From: Actinomycetota bacterium
Lineage (GTDB): Bacteria > Actinomycetota > Thermoleophilia > Solirubrobacterales > Thermoleophilaceae
DNA: 9,640 nt
Direction of reading: 5' to 3'
Assembly (NCBI GenBank): GCA_005885165.1
Contig: VAXR01000086.1
Coordinates: 16,189 to 25,828, forward strand
This document shows positions 1 to 7,034 of this stretch, piece after piece. The notes beneath the pieces are model-generated. The model did no database searches. It had not been told where the DNA came from and was given only the letters and a program-made list of their open reading frames with translations. The position numbers and the translations under genes are program-made. Numbering within the stretch: the first letter of the stretch is position 1; the number at the start of each line of letters is the position of its first letter.

Positions 1-604
1 CGGATCGCGAGATCCCCGGCACGAGCGCCGACGCCTGCGCGGTCCCGACGCCTATCGCAGCGCGCCACGACAGCCCCGCGATCCGGGGGTCCGAGTCTCC
101 GAGGTGATCGTCAGGTGCGGGCGCGCGCCGCCGCATGCGCTCGAAGACGAGCAAGAGCAGCCCGTTCAGGATCAAAAAGGCCGCGGCGGAGGCCGCCGAC
201 GCGGACAGCTTCCGCAGCGGGTGCTCGAGGGTGAGCCCGAGAATTCCGGCCGGGATCGTCCCGACCACGAGGAGCCAGCCGAGCCGGGCGTCGGTGTCCC
301 CGGGAGCGATCTCGCGGTCGCGCAGCGAGCGGCCGATCCCGCGGATGATCCGCAGCCAGTCGCGCCAGAAGAAGACGAACAGGACGATCGCGGTGGCCAG
401 GTGGGTGGCCACAAGGAACGTGAGGAAGAACTTGTCGTTTTGGTGGATGTTCCAGCCGGCGAGCCTGGGAAGGACGACGCCGTGCCCAAGGCTGGAGATC
501 GGGAACGGCTCAGCCGCGCCCTGCAGGAATCCGAGCACGACCGCCTGGAAGTAGGAGATCGGGTGGTGTACCGCGAGCGGAAGGTGCGGGAGGGCCAGCG
601 GCAC
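1..604 (-). CDS. uppP: Undecaprenyl-diphosphatase UppP (BacA family), 3' end cut off by window edge
   Basis: This integral membrane phosphatase converts undecaprenyl diphosphate (C55-PP) to the C55-P lipid carrier, on the outer face of the membrane, for peptidoglycan and wall polymer synthesis. I translated the minus strand by hand: 201 codons are visible. The family (E/Q)xxxE motif is seen as QGAAE (Q28-E32), followed by PFPISSLGH with S37, S38 and H41. The second signature, PGISRS, lies at the extreme left edge, so roughly the last third of a normal ~270-residue protein is missing. Hydrophobic helices separate the two motifs. The GTG at 604-602 is the first start codon after the in-frame dedA stop at 616-614, only three codons upstream. 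No good ribosome binding site is visible, so translation is probably coupled to dedA. The Gln in place of the first Glu is an accepted family variant. The family call is firm; the start is likely. Confidence 0.93.
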   Translation of the reverse strand, partial: MPLALPHLPLAVHHPISYFQAVVLGFLQGAAEPFPISSLGHGVVLPRLAGWNIHQNDKFFLTFLVATHLATAIVLFVFFWRDWLRIIRGIGRSLRDREIAPGDTDARLGWLLVVGTIPAGILGLTLEHPLRKLSASAASAAAFLILNGLLLLVFERMRRRAPAPDDHLGDSDPRIAGLSWRAAIGVGTAQASALVPGISRS

Positions 605-613
605 GCGGCCAGG

Positions 614-1309
614 CTAGCGACCCTCGTTGTCGATCCCGGGTGAGCTCGGATCGGCCTCCAGCGCAGGTGAGCTCGGATCGGCCTTGAGCGCGGCCTGCTC
701 GCGCCGCCGCCGTCGCCGCCACACGACGAGGACCGTTATGCCCACGGCGATGCCGGCCAAGCCGGCGATCCCAAGCGTGCTGAGCAGCGTGTCGGCCGAG
801 TGTCCCGCGTAGTACGCGAGCAGCCCGACGCTCGTGGCCCAGGCGATGCCGCCGGCGGCGTTGTAGAAGATGAAGGTGGGCCAGCGCATGCGGTTCACGC
901 CGGCCAGCCACGCTGAGGCAATCCGTAGCCCGGCGAACCACCGCCCGAAGAACACCGTCTTCCCTCCATGGCGCTGGAAGATCTCCTCGCCGCGTTCAAG
1001 CGCCCGGGCGCGGTGGTGGGCCAGGGGCCCCTTCAGCTCCAGAAGCCAGCGGCCGCCGCGGCGGCCGATCCAGAAGCCGACGTTGTCGCCGACTATCGCC
1101 GCCGCCGCCGCGATCGCGATCACCAGCTCGATCTTGAGGTGGCCGTGGTTGGCGAGGATGCCGGCCACGATCAGGGCCGACTCGCCGGGCAGCGGGATCC
1201 CCATCGTCTCGCCGCCCACGAGTGCGGCCAGCGCGCCGTAGCCGAGGTTCTTCGGCACGTGGATCGCGAGCGCGAGCGGCGCGAGCCTCAGGAGCGATCG
1301 GATCGCCAT
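614..1309 (-). CDS. dedA: DedA-family membrane protein (possible undecaprenyl-phosphate flippase)
   Basis: This 231-residue polytopic membrane protein belongs to the DedA/SNARE-associated (VTT domain) family. Signatures seen: GETMGIPLPGES (E34, then P41-G42-E43) in the re-entrant loop; GDNVGFWIGR at 74-83; and FFGRWFAGLR with R123 and R129, the same six-residue spacing as the paired essential arginines known in the E. coli members YqjA and YghB. Some DedA proteins (for example UptA) have been reported to return C55-P across the membrane. Placement directly before uppP supports that role here, but this is inference. The last membrane helix ends at about W197, followed by six arginines and a polar tail with a duplicated ADPSSP motif. 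ATG at 1309 is used, with a weak AGGATGGGG purine run just upstream. It is divergent from the atp operon. Confidence 0.9.
   Translation of the reverse strand: MAIRSLLRLAPLALAIHVPKNLGYGALAALVGGETMGIPLPGESALIVAGILANHGHLKIELVIAIAAAAAIVGDNVGFWIGRRGGRWLLELKGPLAHHRARALERGEEIFQRHGGKTVFFGRWFAGLRIASAWLAGVNRMRWPTFIFYNAAGGIAWATSVGLLAYYAGHSADTLLSTLGIAGLAGIAVGITVLVVWRRRRRREQAALKADPSSPALEADPSSPGIDNEGR
639..692 (-). repeat. Two-copy 27-bp tandem repeat in the dedA 3' end
   Basis: The 19-base core GGTGAGCTCGGATCGGCCT (plus strand) occurs at 639-657 and again at 666-684, a period of 27 bases (nine codons). In the DedA reading frame the two copies encode L-K-A-D-P-S-S-P-A and L-E-A-D-P-S-S-P-G in the cytoplasmic tail. 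The period keeps the frame, so it looks like a recent tail duplication. Confidence 0.85.
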
Positions 1310-1360
1310 CGCCCCATCCTGGCGAACGCCACGTCCGAGGTCGCGTCAACAGCCACGATG

Positions 1361-1390
1361 TTGCCCCCAAAATGGGCGCTCAGGTACGCT
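1361..1390 (+). promoter_or_regulatory. Candidate sigma-70-type promoter for the atp operon
   Basis: TTGCCC at 1361-1366 and TACGCT at 1385-1390 are 18 bases apart. They match the key TTG of a -35 and the TAnnnT pattern of a -10 box. Transcription would start near 1397, giving a leader of about 80 bases that contains the nested inverted repeat. A second -35-like hexamer, TTGACG at 1427-1432, is closer to the consensus but has no convincing -10 at 16-18 bases (ATCCCA at 1450-1455 is the best). Both are weak pattern matches; only the location, between divergent genes and before a ten-gene operon, argues that a promoter must be here. Confidence 0.3.
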
Positions 1391-1406
1391 TCGCTGCCCT
1401 GCCGGG

Positions 1407-1454
1407 GGGACTGCCAGCCACCGTTCTTGACGGTTCCAACCGGCTGGCGATCCC
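1407..1454 (+). promoter_or_regulatory. Nested inverted repeat in the dedA/atp intergenic region (possible leader hairpin or operator)
   Basis: Outer arms 1407-1419 and 1442-1454 pair as GGGA-CT-GCCAGCC with GGCTGGC-GA-TCCC: 11 Watson-Crick pairs, one G-T wobble and one C-A mismatch across 13 positions. The enclosed segment starts with a second perfect hairpin, ACCGT (1420-1424), loop TCTTG, ACGGT (1430-1434), stacked directly on the left outer arm. It ends 24 bases before the atpZ-like ATG. No U tract follows, so it is not a typical intrinsic terminator. It could be a 5' leader structure of the atp mRNA or a protein-binding operator. Confidence 0.45.
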
Positions 1455-1478
1455 AGATGCCGAGCGATCACGACTCAC

Positions 1479-1664
1479 ATGCACTCGACCCGCGACGCCG
1501 GCGTTGCCGGGTTCATGCTCGTGACGACGGCTGTGCTCTGCGCAGCGGCCGGCGCGGGGATCGGGGCGCTCTTCGGCGCCCCCCTGGCGCTGGCCATCGT
1601 GGGCGTGTTCATCGGCTTCGGCCTGGGGTTCCGGCTTGTCTACACACGCTTTAGGGACCTCTGA
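1479..1664 (+). CDS. atpZ: AtpZ/AtpI-like small membrane protein, first gene of the atp operon
   Basis: This 61-residue protein is almost entirely two glycine-rich membrane helices (about residues 9-31 and 36-55) joined by a short FGAP turn and ending in a basic tail (R-L-V-Y-T-R-F-R-D-L). The hairpin, the G-x-G-x-G pattern in helix 1 (G25, G27, G29) and the second-helix glycines (G42, G46, G48, G50) resemble the AtpZ half of the AtpI/AtpZ family encoded at the head of atp operons. In Bacillus, AtpZ with AtpI has been linked to Mg2+/Ca2+ handling and support of ATP synthase. ATG at 1479 is the only start codon in frame after the stop at 1428-1430. No clear Shine-Dalgarno sequence precedes it. 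It ends seven bases before the next gene. The position supports the call more than the sequence does. Confidence 0.65.
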   Translation: MHSTRDAGVAGFMLVTTAVLCAAAGAGIGALFGAPLALAIVGVFIGFGLGFRLVYTRFRDL

Positions 1665-1671
1665 GCGGCCG

Positions 1672-2034
1672 ATGGGCCTGCGCGTCGTCCGCAACCTCGA
1701 CCTCGCTTTCCTCGCCGTGGCGCTGCCGGTGTTCGTCGCCGCGTCCTGGCCCATGCTCGGCTGGGCGGGCGGGACGGGCATCTACGTCGCGCAGCGCGTG
1801 GTGCGCGACCTGGTGGCGCGGCGGGCGGCCGCCTCGCGCGATCCGCGCACCGTCGTCGGCCTTCTCGCGGGGAGCATGATCGGGCGCGGCTGGCTGGCGG
1901 CGGGCGCGATCCTGGGCGTGGGCCTGATCGAGAATGACGCTGGGCTCGCGGCTGCGGTCCTGTTCCTTTCCGCGTTCACGATTGCGCTGAGCGTGGGCAT
2001 GGCCCTGCGGCCGCTCGAAAAGGGGCGCGAGTGA
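1672..2034 (+). CDS. atpI: AtpI-like membrane protein (ATP synthase protein I position)
   Basis: This is a 120-residue hydrophobic protein with about four membrane segments: roughly 11-27, 28-42, 62-85 and 88-110. A basic loop at about 42-60 (Q-R-V-V-R-D-L-V-A-R-R) lies between the second and third. The size, topology and place immediately before atpB are those of AtpI, which in other bacteria helps c-ring assembly or cation supply to the synthase. The sequence itself is divergent and I see no diagnostic AtpI motif, so the name rests mainly on synteny. ATG at 1672 is preferred because it follows the upstream stop by seven bases. A TTG at 1636 in the same frame would overlap the previous gene by 29 bases and add a non-membrane leader. 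Its stop overlaps the atpB start in a GTGA junction (2031-2034), which implies coupled translation. Confidence 0.6.
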   Translation: MGLRVVRNLDLAFLAVALPVFVAASWPMLGWAGGTGIYVAQRVVRDLVARRAAASRDPRTVVGLLAGSMIGRGWLAAGAILGVGLIENDAGLAAAVLFLSAFTIALSVGMALRPLEKGRE

Positions 2035-2951
2035 GCCGGCGCCTGTCGAACCTCAGCACCGGCCGGAAGGTGATGCTCGGCGCGGCCGCACTCGTGGGGC
2101 TCATGATCCTGCTGTTCGCGGTCGTCGGCAAGCAGCCGAAGAACAACGCGTACCAGCCGCAGAACGAGTTCAAGCTGGATGCCTGGATCCACCTGAAGAT
2201 CGGGTCACTCGACCTGAGCGTGAACAAGGCGGTCCTGTACCTCCTCATCGCCGCGGTGCTCACGACGTGGACGATGGTCTACATCGCGCGCCGCATGCGC
2301 GACCGGCCGAACAACGTCCAGACGGCCGTCGAAGCCGCGTACGACCTCGTCTACACCAACATCACCCGCGGCAACATGGACGCCGGGATGGCCGCGAAGT
2401 GGTTCCCCTTCATCGGCGCCACGTTCTTCTTCATCCTCTACTCGAACCTGATCGGGTACATACCGCTCCCGGTCAACACCGAGTACAAGATCGACGTCTT
2501 CGGCGCCCACCTCCCGGCGTTCGCGATCTACGCCGCGACCGCGAACATCTCGGTGACGCTCGTCCTCACGCTCGTCGTGTGGTTCAGCTACCACGTCGAG
2601 GGCATACGGGCGAAGGGCCTCAGGGCCTATCTCGCGAGTTGGATCCCGGCGGGAGTCGCCGGGCCGGCGCGCGGCCCGATCTTCGTCATCGAGGCGATCT
2701 CGCACTTCGTGCGGATCATCTCGTTGTCCGTCCGGTTGTTCGCGAACCTGCTCGCCGGCCACCTCCTGATCCTCTTCATGGGCGGGGGCATGGTGGTGCT
2801 GCTGGGCGCCGCGTACATCGGCCCGCTCACCGTGCTCGTGGCGATCATCTTCTTCCTCTTCGAGGTCGTCATCATCGCCGGCCTGCAGGCCTTCATATTC
2901 GCGACCCTGACTTCGATCTACCTCGGCGGCGCGACCGCCGAGGCGCACTGA
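2031..2951 (+). CDS. atpB: F-type ATP synthase subunit a
   Basis: Subunit a forms the two proton half-channels of Fo beside the c-ring. The protein is 306 residues, with a hydrophobic N-terminal helix (about 15-32), a polar segment, and then the conserved core. The hallmark SLSVRLFANLLAGH holds the essential arginine R235 (E. coli R210), with N239 and H244 following. The last helix carries E278 and the LQAFIF motif with Q285. H244 occupies the E. coli E219 position and E278 the H245 position, the swapped Glu/His arrangement also found in mitochondrial and many bacterial a subunits. The GTG start at 2031 lies six bases after an AAAAGGGG ribosome binding site (2018-2025) and overlaps the atpI-like stop. 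Thirteen bases separate it from atpE. All channel residues are intact. Confidence 0.97.
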   Translation: MSRRLSNLSTGRKVMLGAAALVGLMILLFAVVGKQPKNNAYQPQNEFKLDAWIHLKIGSLDLSVNKAVLYLLIAAVLTTWTMVYIARRMRDRPNNVQTAVEAAYDLVYTNITRGNMDAGMAAKWFPFIGATFFFILYSNLIGYIPLPVNTEYKIDVFGAHLPAFAIYAATANISVTLVLTLVVWFSYHVEGIRAKGLRAYLASWIPAGVAGPARGPIFVIEAISHFVRIISLSVRLFANLLAGHLLILFMGGGMVVLLGAAYIGPLTVLVAIIFFLFEVVIIAGLQAFIFATLTSIYLGGATAEAH

Positions 2952-2952
2952 C

Positions 2953-2960
2953 AAAGGAGG
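2953..2960 (+). promoter_or_regulatory. Strong Shine-Dalgarno sequence of atpE
   Basis: AAAGGAGG lies four bases before the ATG at 2965 and is the best ribosome binding site in the operon. It fixes M1 as the start over the in-frame ATG at 2986. Subunit c is needed in about ten copies per complex, so a strong site here fits its stoichiometry. Confidence 0.85.
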
Positions 2961-2964
2961 GTTC

Positions 2965-3243
2965 ATGTCTGTACTACCTGATGTGATGGCGGCGGCGGCG
3001 AGCAATCCGACCGCCAAGGCCATCAAGGCGATCGCACTCGGGGTGGGGGCCGGACTCGGCACCATCGGTCCCGGCTTGGGCGTCGGCTACATCTTCGGCA
3101 AGGTGATCGAGTCGGTCACGCGCCAGCCGGAGATGCGCGACGAGATCACGAGCATCCAGTGGCTCGGCTTCGCGCTCACCGAGGCGATCATCTTCTACGC
3201 GTTCATCTTCGGCCTGATCGCGTACTTCCTCTCCGGCGGTTAA
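2965..3243 (+). CDS. atpE: F-type ATP synthase subunit c (proteolipid, H+ type)
   Basis: Subunit c forms the rotating membrane ring that carries protons. The protein has 92 residues: a short N-terminal stretch, helix 1 (about 19-48) with the glycine-rich GTIGPGLGVG packing motif (32-41), the polar loop RQPE (53-56) that contacts gamma and epsilon, and helix 2 with the carboxylate E73 in LGFALTEAIIF. Na+-specific rings have Gln in helix 1 and Ser after the Glu; here those positions are V40 and A74, so H+ coupling is expected. The N-terminus is about ten residues longer than in E. coli, hence 92 rather than about 79 residues. The start is preceded by AAAGGAGG. The TAA overlaps the atpF ATG by one base (TAATG at 3241-3245), implying translational coupling. 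Confidence 0.97.
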   Translation: MSVLPDVMAAAASNPTAKAIKAIALGVGAGLGTIGPGLGVGYIFGKVIESVTRQPEMRDEITSIQWLGFALTEAIIFYAFIFGLIAYFLSGG

Positions 3244-3848
3244 TGCCGGCGGCACTCGCACACGCGCTGGTCGTCGCCGCGTCGAGCGGCGGCTCGTCGA
3301 GCTCCGGCGGCGGGAACTTCCTCGTCACCCCGAACGTCGGTCTGATGATCTGGACGCTGATCGCGTTCTTCACGACGCTGCTGATCCTGAGGCGGTTCGC
3401 CTTCCCGCGCATCGCCGAGGCGCTCGACCGGCGACGGCGGGCGATCGAGGAGTCGATCGACGCCGCCGAGCGAACGCGCCAGGAGGCGGACGAGCTGCTC
3501 GCCGAGTACCGCGATCGGCTGCGCGAGGCTCGCGAGCAGGCGGAGGACATCGTCGCGAGGGCGCGGCGCGCCGCCGACCGGCTCGAGGACGAGGCGAAGT
3601 CCGAGTCCAAGCAGCTCCGCGAGGACATGATGGCCGACACCCGGCGCGAGATCGAGCAGGAGACCAGACGGGCGATCGACGAGATCCGCCGCGAGGTGGC
3701 GGACCTCACGGTCGCCGCCACCGAGAAGGTCACGCGCAAGGCGCTCGACGACGAGGACCACCGGCGGCTGATCCAGGAGGCGCTCGACGAGTTCGACTTC
3801 TCCGCGCTTGCCGGCGAGGTCTCCAACGGGGGCGGAGGACACCGCTAG
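3243..3848 (+). CDS. atpF: F-type ATP synthase subunit b
   Basis: Subunit b is the peripheral stalk that holds the alpha/beta head against rotor torque. This protein has 201 residues. A single membrane helix (about 31-49, N-V-G-L-M-I-W-T-L-I-A-F-F) is followed by RRFAFPRIAEALDRR and a long, highly charged coiled coil (about 55-170) rich in Arg, Glu and Ala. The C-terminus is the delta-binding end. Before the membrane helix lies a short hydrophobic piece and a Ser/Gly run, SSGGSSSSGGG (14-24), which is not part of the usual b subunit and makes it longer than the ~156-residue E. coli protein. ATG at 3243 overlaps the atpE stop by one base, and the TAG at 3846-3848 overlaps the GTG of atpH. Only one b-type gene is seen, so b is probably a homodimer. 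Confidence 0.95.
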   Translation: MPAALAHALVVAASSGGSSSSGGGNFLVTPNVGLMIWTLIAFFTTLLILRRFAFPRIAEALDRRRRAIEESIDAAERTRQEADELLAEYRDRLREAREQAEDIVARARRAADRLEDEAKSESKQLREDMMADTRREIEQETRRAIDEIRREVADLTVAATEKVTRKALDDEDHRRLIQEALDEFDFSALAGEVSNGGGGHR

Positions 3849-4381
3849 TGCAGGAGATCGCCGAGGTCTACGCCCGCGCGCTGTTCGAGGCGGCGAAGGA
3901 GCACGGCGTGCTCGACCGGATCCACGACGAGCTGGATGAATTTACGGACGCCCTATCCGAGAACCGCGAGCTCCAGTTGTTCTTCTTCTCGCCGTACTTC
4001 TCCTCGGAGGAGAAGAAGGAGGGGATCGGCACGGTGGTAAAGGGCGCCGACGAGCGCTTCGTGCGCTTCCTGGAGCTGCTCGCCGAGCGCCACAGGATGC
4101 CCGTGCTTTTCCGGATCCGGCGCGAGTTCGACGCCATGTGGGCCGAGGAGAACCGGCTCCTGCCGGTTACGATCACCAGTGCCGTGGAGCTCGACAAGGG
4201 CACGGTCGCGCAGATCGGCAAGCAGATCGAGAAGCAGACCGGCCGCCGGATAGAGCACACGGCGGTCGTGGACCCGGACGTGCTCGGCGGACTCGCCGTA
4301 CAGGTCGGGAACGTGGTGATGGACGCCACGGTCCGCGGCCGTCTGGAGAAGCTGAGACGACAAGTCGCCAGGGCGGCCTAG
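3848..4381 (+). CDS. atpH: F-type ATP synthase subunit delta (OSCP)
   Basis: Delta joins the top of the alpha3beta3 head to the b stalk. The 177-residue protein has the family's typical length. The N-terminal helical bundle (about 1-105) begins EIAEVYARALFEAA, the usual start for delta, and includes FFFSPYFSSEEKK (45-57). The C-terminal part carries the conserved signature VLGGLAVQVGNVVMDATVRGRLEKL, recognised by G147-G148, G154, D159 and R163. Start and stop are clear: GTG at 3848 within a TAGTG overlap with atpF, and TAG at 4379-4381. Unlike mycobacteria, where b and delta are fused in one protein, they are separate genes here. Seventeen bases separate it from atpA. Confidence 0.95.
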   Translation: MQEIAEVYARALFEAAKEHGVLDRIHDELDEFTDALSENRELQLFFFSPYFSSEEKKEGIGTVVKGADERFVRFLELLAERHRMPVLFRIRREFDAMWAEENRLLPVTITSAVELDKGTVAQIGKQIEKQTGRRIEHTAVVDPDVLGGLAVQVGNVVMDATVRGRLEKLRRQVARAA

Positions 4382-4398
4382 GGAGGACGAACGCCTAC

Positions 4399-6078
<1,680 letters not shown>

Positions 6079-6087
6079 GCGCGTCGA

Positions 6088-7020
6088 GTGGCCACGCAGA
6101 AGGACATCAAGAGCCGGATCGCCTCGGTCAAGAACATCCGCAAGATCACGCGCGCGATGGAGATGGTGGCCGCGGCGCGGCTGCGACGCGCCGAGCAGCG
6201 GATCGAGGAGCTCCGACCCTACGCGGAGGCGATCCGGCGCATGACGCGGCGCGCCGTCGAGGCGGCCGAGAGCATCCCCAGCCTGCCGCTTCTCGAGGAG
6301 CACGACTCGATCGAAAACGTCGGGCTGCTGCTCGTGACCGGCGACCGCGGCCTCGCCGGCGCCTTCAACTCCCAGATCATCCGCGCCGGCAACGCGCGCA
6401 ATCGCGAGCTTCAGCAGGAAAGCGCCCAGGTTCACTGGTATGCGTCCGGCCGCCGCGGCGTGTCCTCGATCCAGTTCCGAGGGCTCGAGCTGGCGGCCGG
6501 CTACACGGGCTTCACCGACCGTCCCGCCTACGCCGACGCGCGCAACATCGCCGACGACCTCATCGCCCACTACGTCGACGGCGCCGTCGATCGGGTCGAG
6601 ATCCTCTACAACGGGTACGTCTCCCCGATGACGCAGGAGGTGCGGCACGAGACCCTCCTGCCGCTCCAGCAGGCGGAGGTGCTCGGGAGCGAGGAGGACG
6701 GCGAAGGGGCGTCGCCCTCGGACGAGGCCTCGGATTCCGGCGAGGGCCCCGACCACAGCCGCTCGCTCTGGATCTACGAGCCCGAGCCGGAGGACATCCT
6801 GAAGCGGCTTGCGCCGGACTACGTCGAGATTTCGATCTACCGGGCGCTGCTCGAGTCGACCGCGTCGGAGCACGGCGCGCGGATGACCGCGATGCGCAAC
6901 GCCTCCGAGAACGCCGCCGAGCTGATCGACAACCTCACGCTCGAGGCGAACCGGCAGCGCCAGGCCGAGATCACGCAGGAGATCATGGAAGTCGTCGCGG
7001 GTGCCGAGGGCCTCCGCTAG
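6088..7020 (+). CDS. atpG: F-type ATP synthase subunit gamma
   Basis: Gamma is the central rotor shaft inside the alpha3beta3 head. The 310-residue protein opens with the conserved N-terminal helix DIKSRIASVKNIRKITRAME (6-25) and ends with the paired C-terminal helix AEITQEIMEVVAGA (293-306); together they form the coiled-coil shaft. The Rossmann-like middle begins VGLLLVTGDRGLAGAFN (78-94). Between LLPL (190-193) and the conserved WIYEPEPEDIL (228-238) is a low-complexity acidic stretch (about 199-225, Glu/Asp/Ser/Gly) some 20 residues longer than the E. coli equivalent, which accounts for the extra length over about 286. GTG at 6088 lies nine bases after the atpA stop. Ribosome binding is weak (GGGGG and AGG upstream), so translation is probably coupled to atpA. 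Fourteen bases precede atpD. Confidence 0.96.
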   Translation: MATQKDIKSRIASVKNIRKITRAMEMVAAARLRRAEQRIEELRPYAEAIRRMTRRAVEAAESIPSLPLLEEHDSIENVGLLLVTGDRGLAGAFNSQIIRAGNARNRELQQESAQVHWYASGRRGVSSIQFRGLELAAGYTGFTDRPAYADARNIADDLIAHYVDGAVDRVEILYNGYVSPMTQEVRHETLLPLQQAEVLGSEEDGEGASPSDEASDSGEGPDHSRSLWIYEPEPEDILKRLAPDYVEISIYRALLESTASEHGARMTAMRNASENAAELIDNLTLEANRQRQAEITQEIMEVVAGAEGLR

Positions 7021-7034
7021 GAAGGAGAGAGGGA

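Noticed and set aside
104..643. Long plus-strand open frame of 179 codons over uppP
   Set aside because: It is antisense to uppP. The translation is Asp/Glu/Arg/Pro-rich with no domain, as expected in GC-rich DNA.
1363..1377. Small inverted repeat GCCC...GGGC
   Set aside because: The arms have only four bases, common by chance in DNA this GC-rich. It overlaps the candidate promoter spacer but gives no further support.
1394..1415. Three copies of CTGCC (1394, 1399, 1411)
   Set aside because: Five-base repeats with uneven spacing are too short to support an operator array.
968..1654. Plus-strand open frame of 228 codons across dedA, the intergenic region and the first small gene
   Set aside because: It is antisense to dedA and frame-shifted against the atpZ-like gene, Arg/Asp-rich, with no recognisable motif. 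The dedA and atpZ-like readings explain the DNA.
2205..3065. Minus-strand open frame of 286 codons under atpB and atpE
   Set aside because: It mirrors the codon bias of the genes on the plus strand and is rich in Asp, Arg and Glu without hydrophobic or domain pattern.
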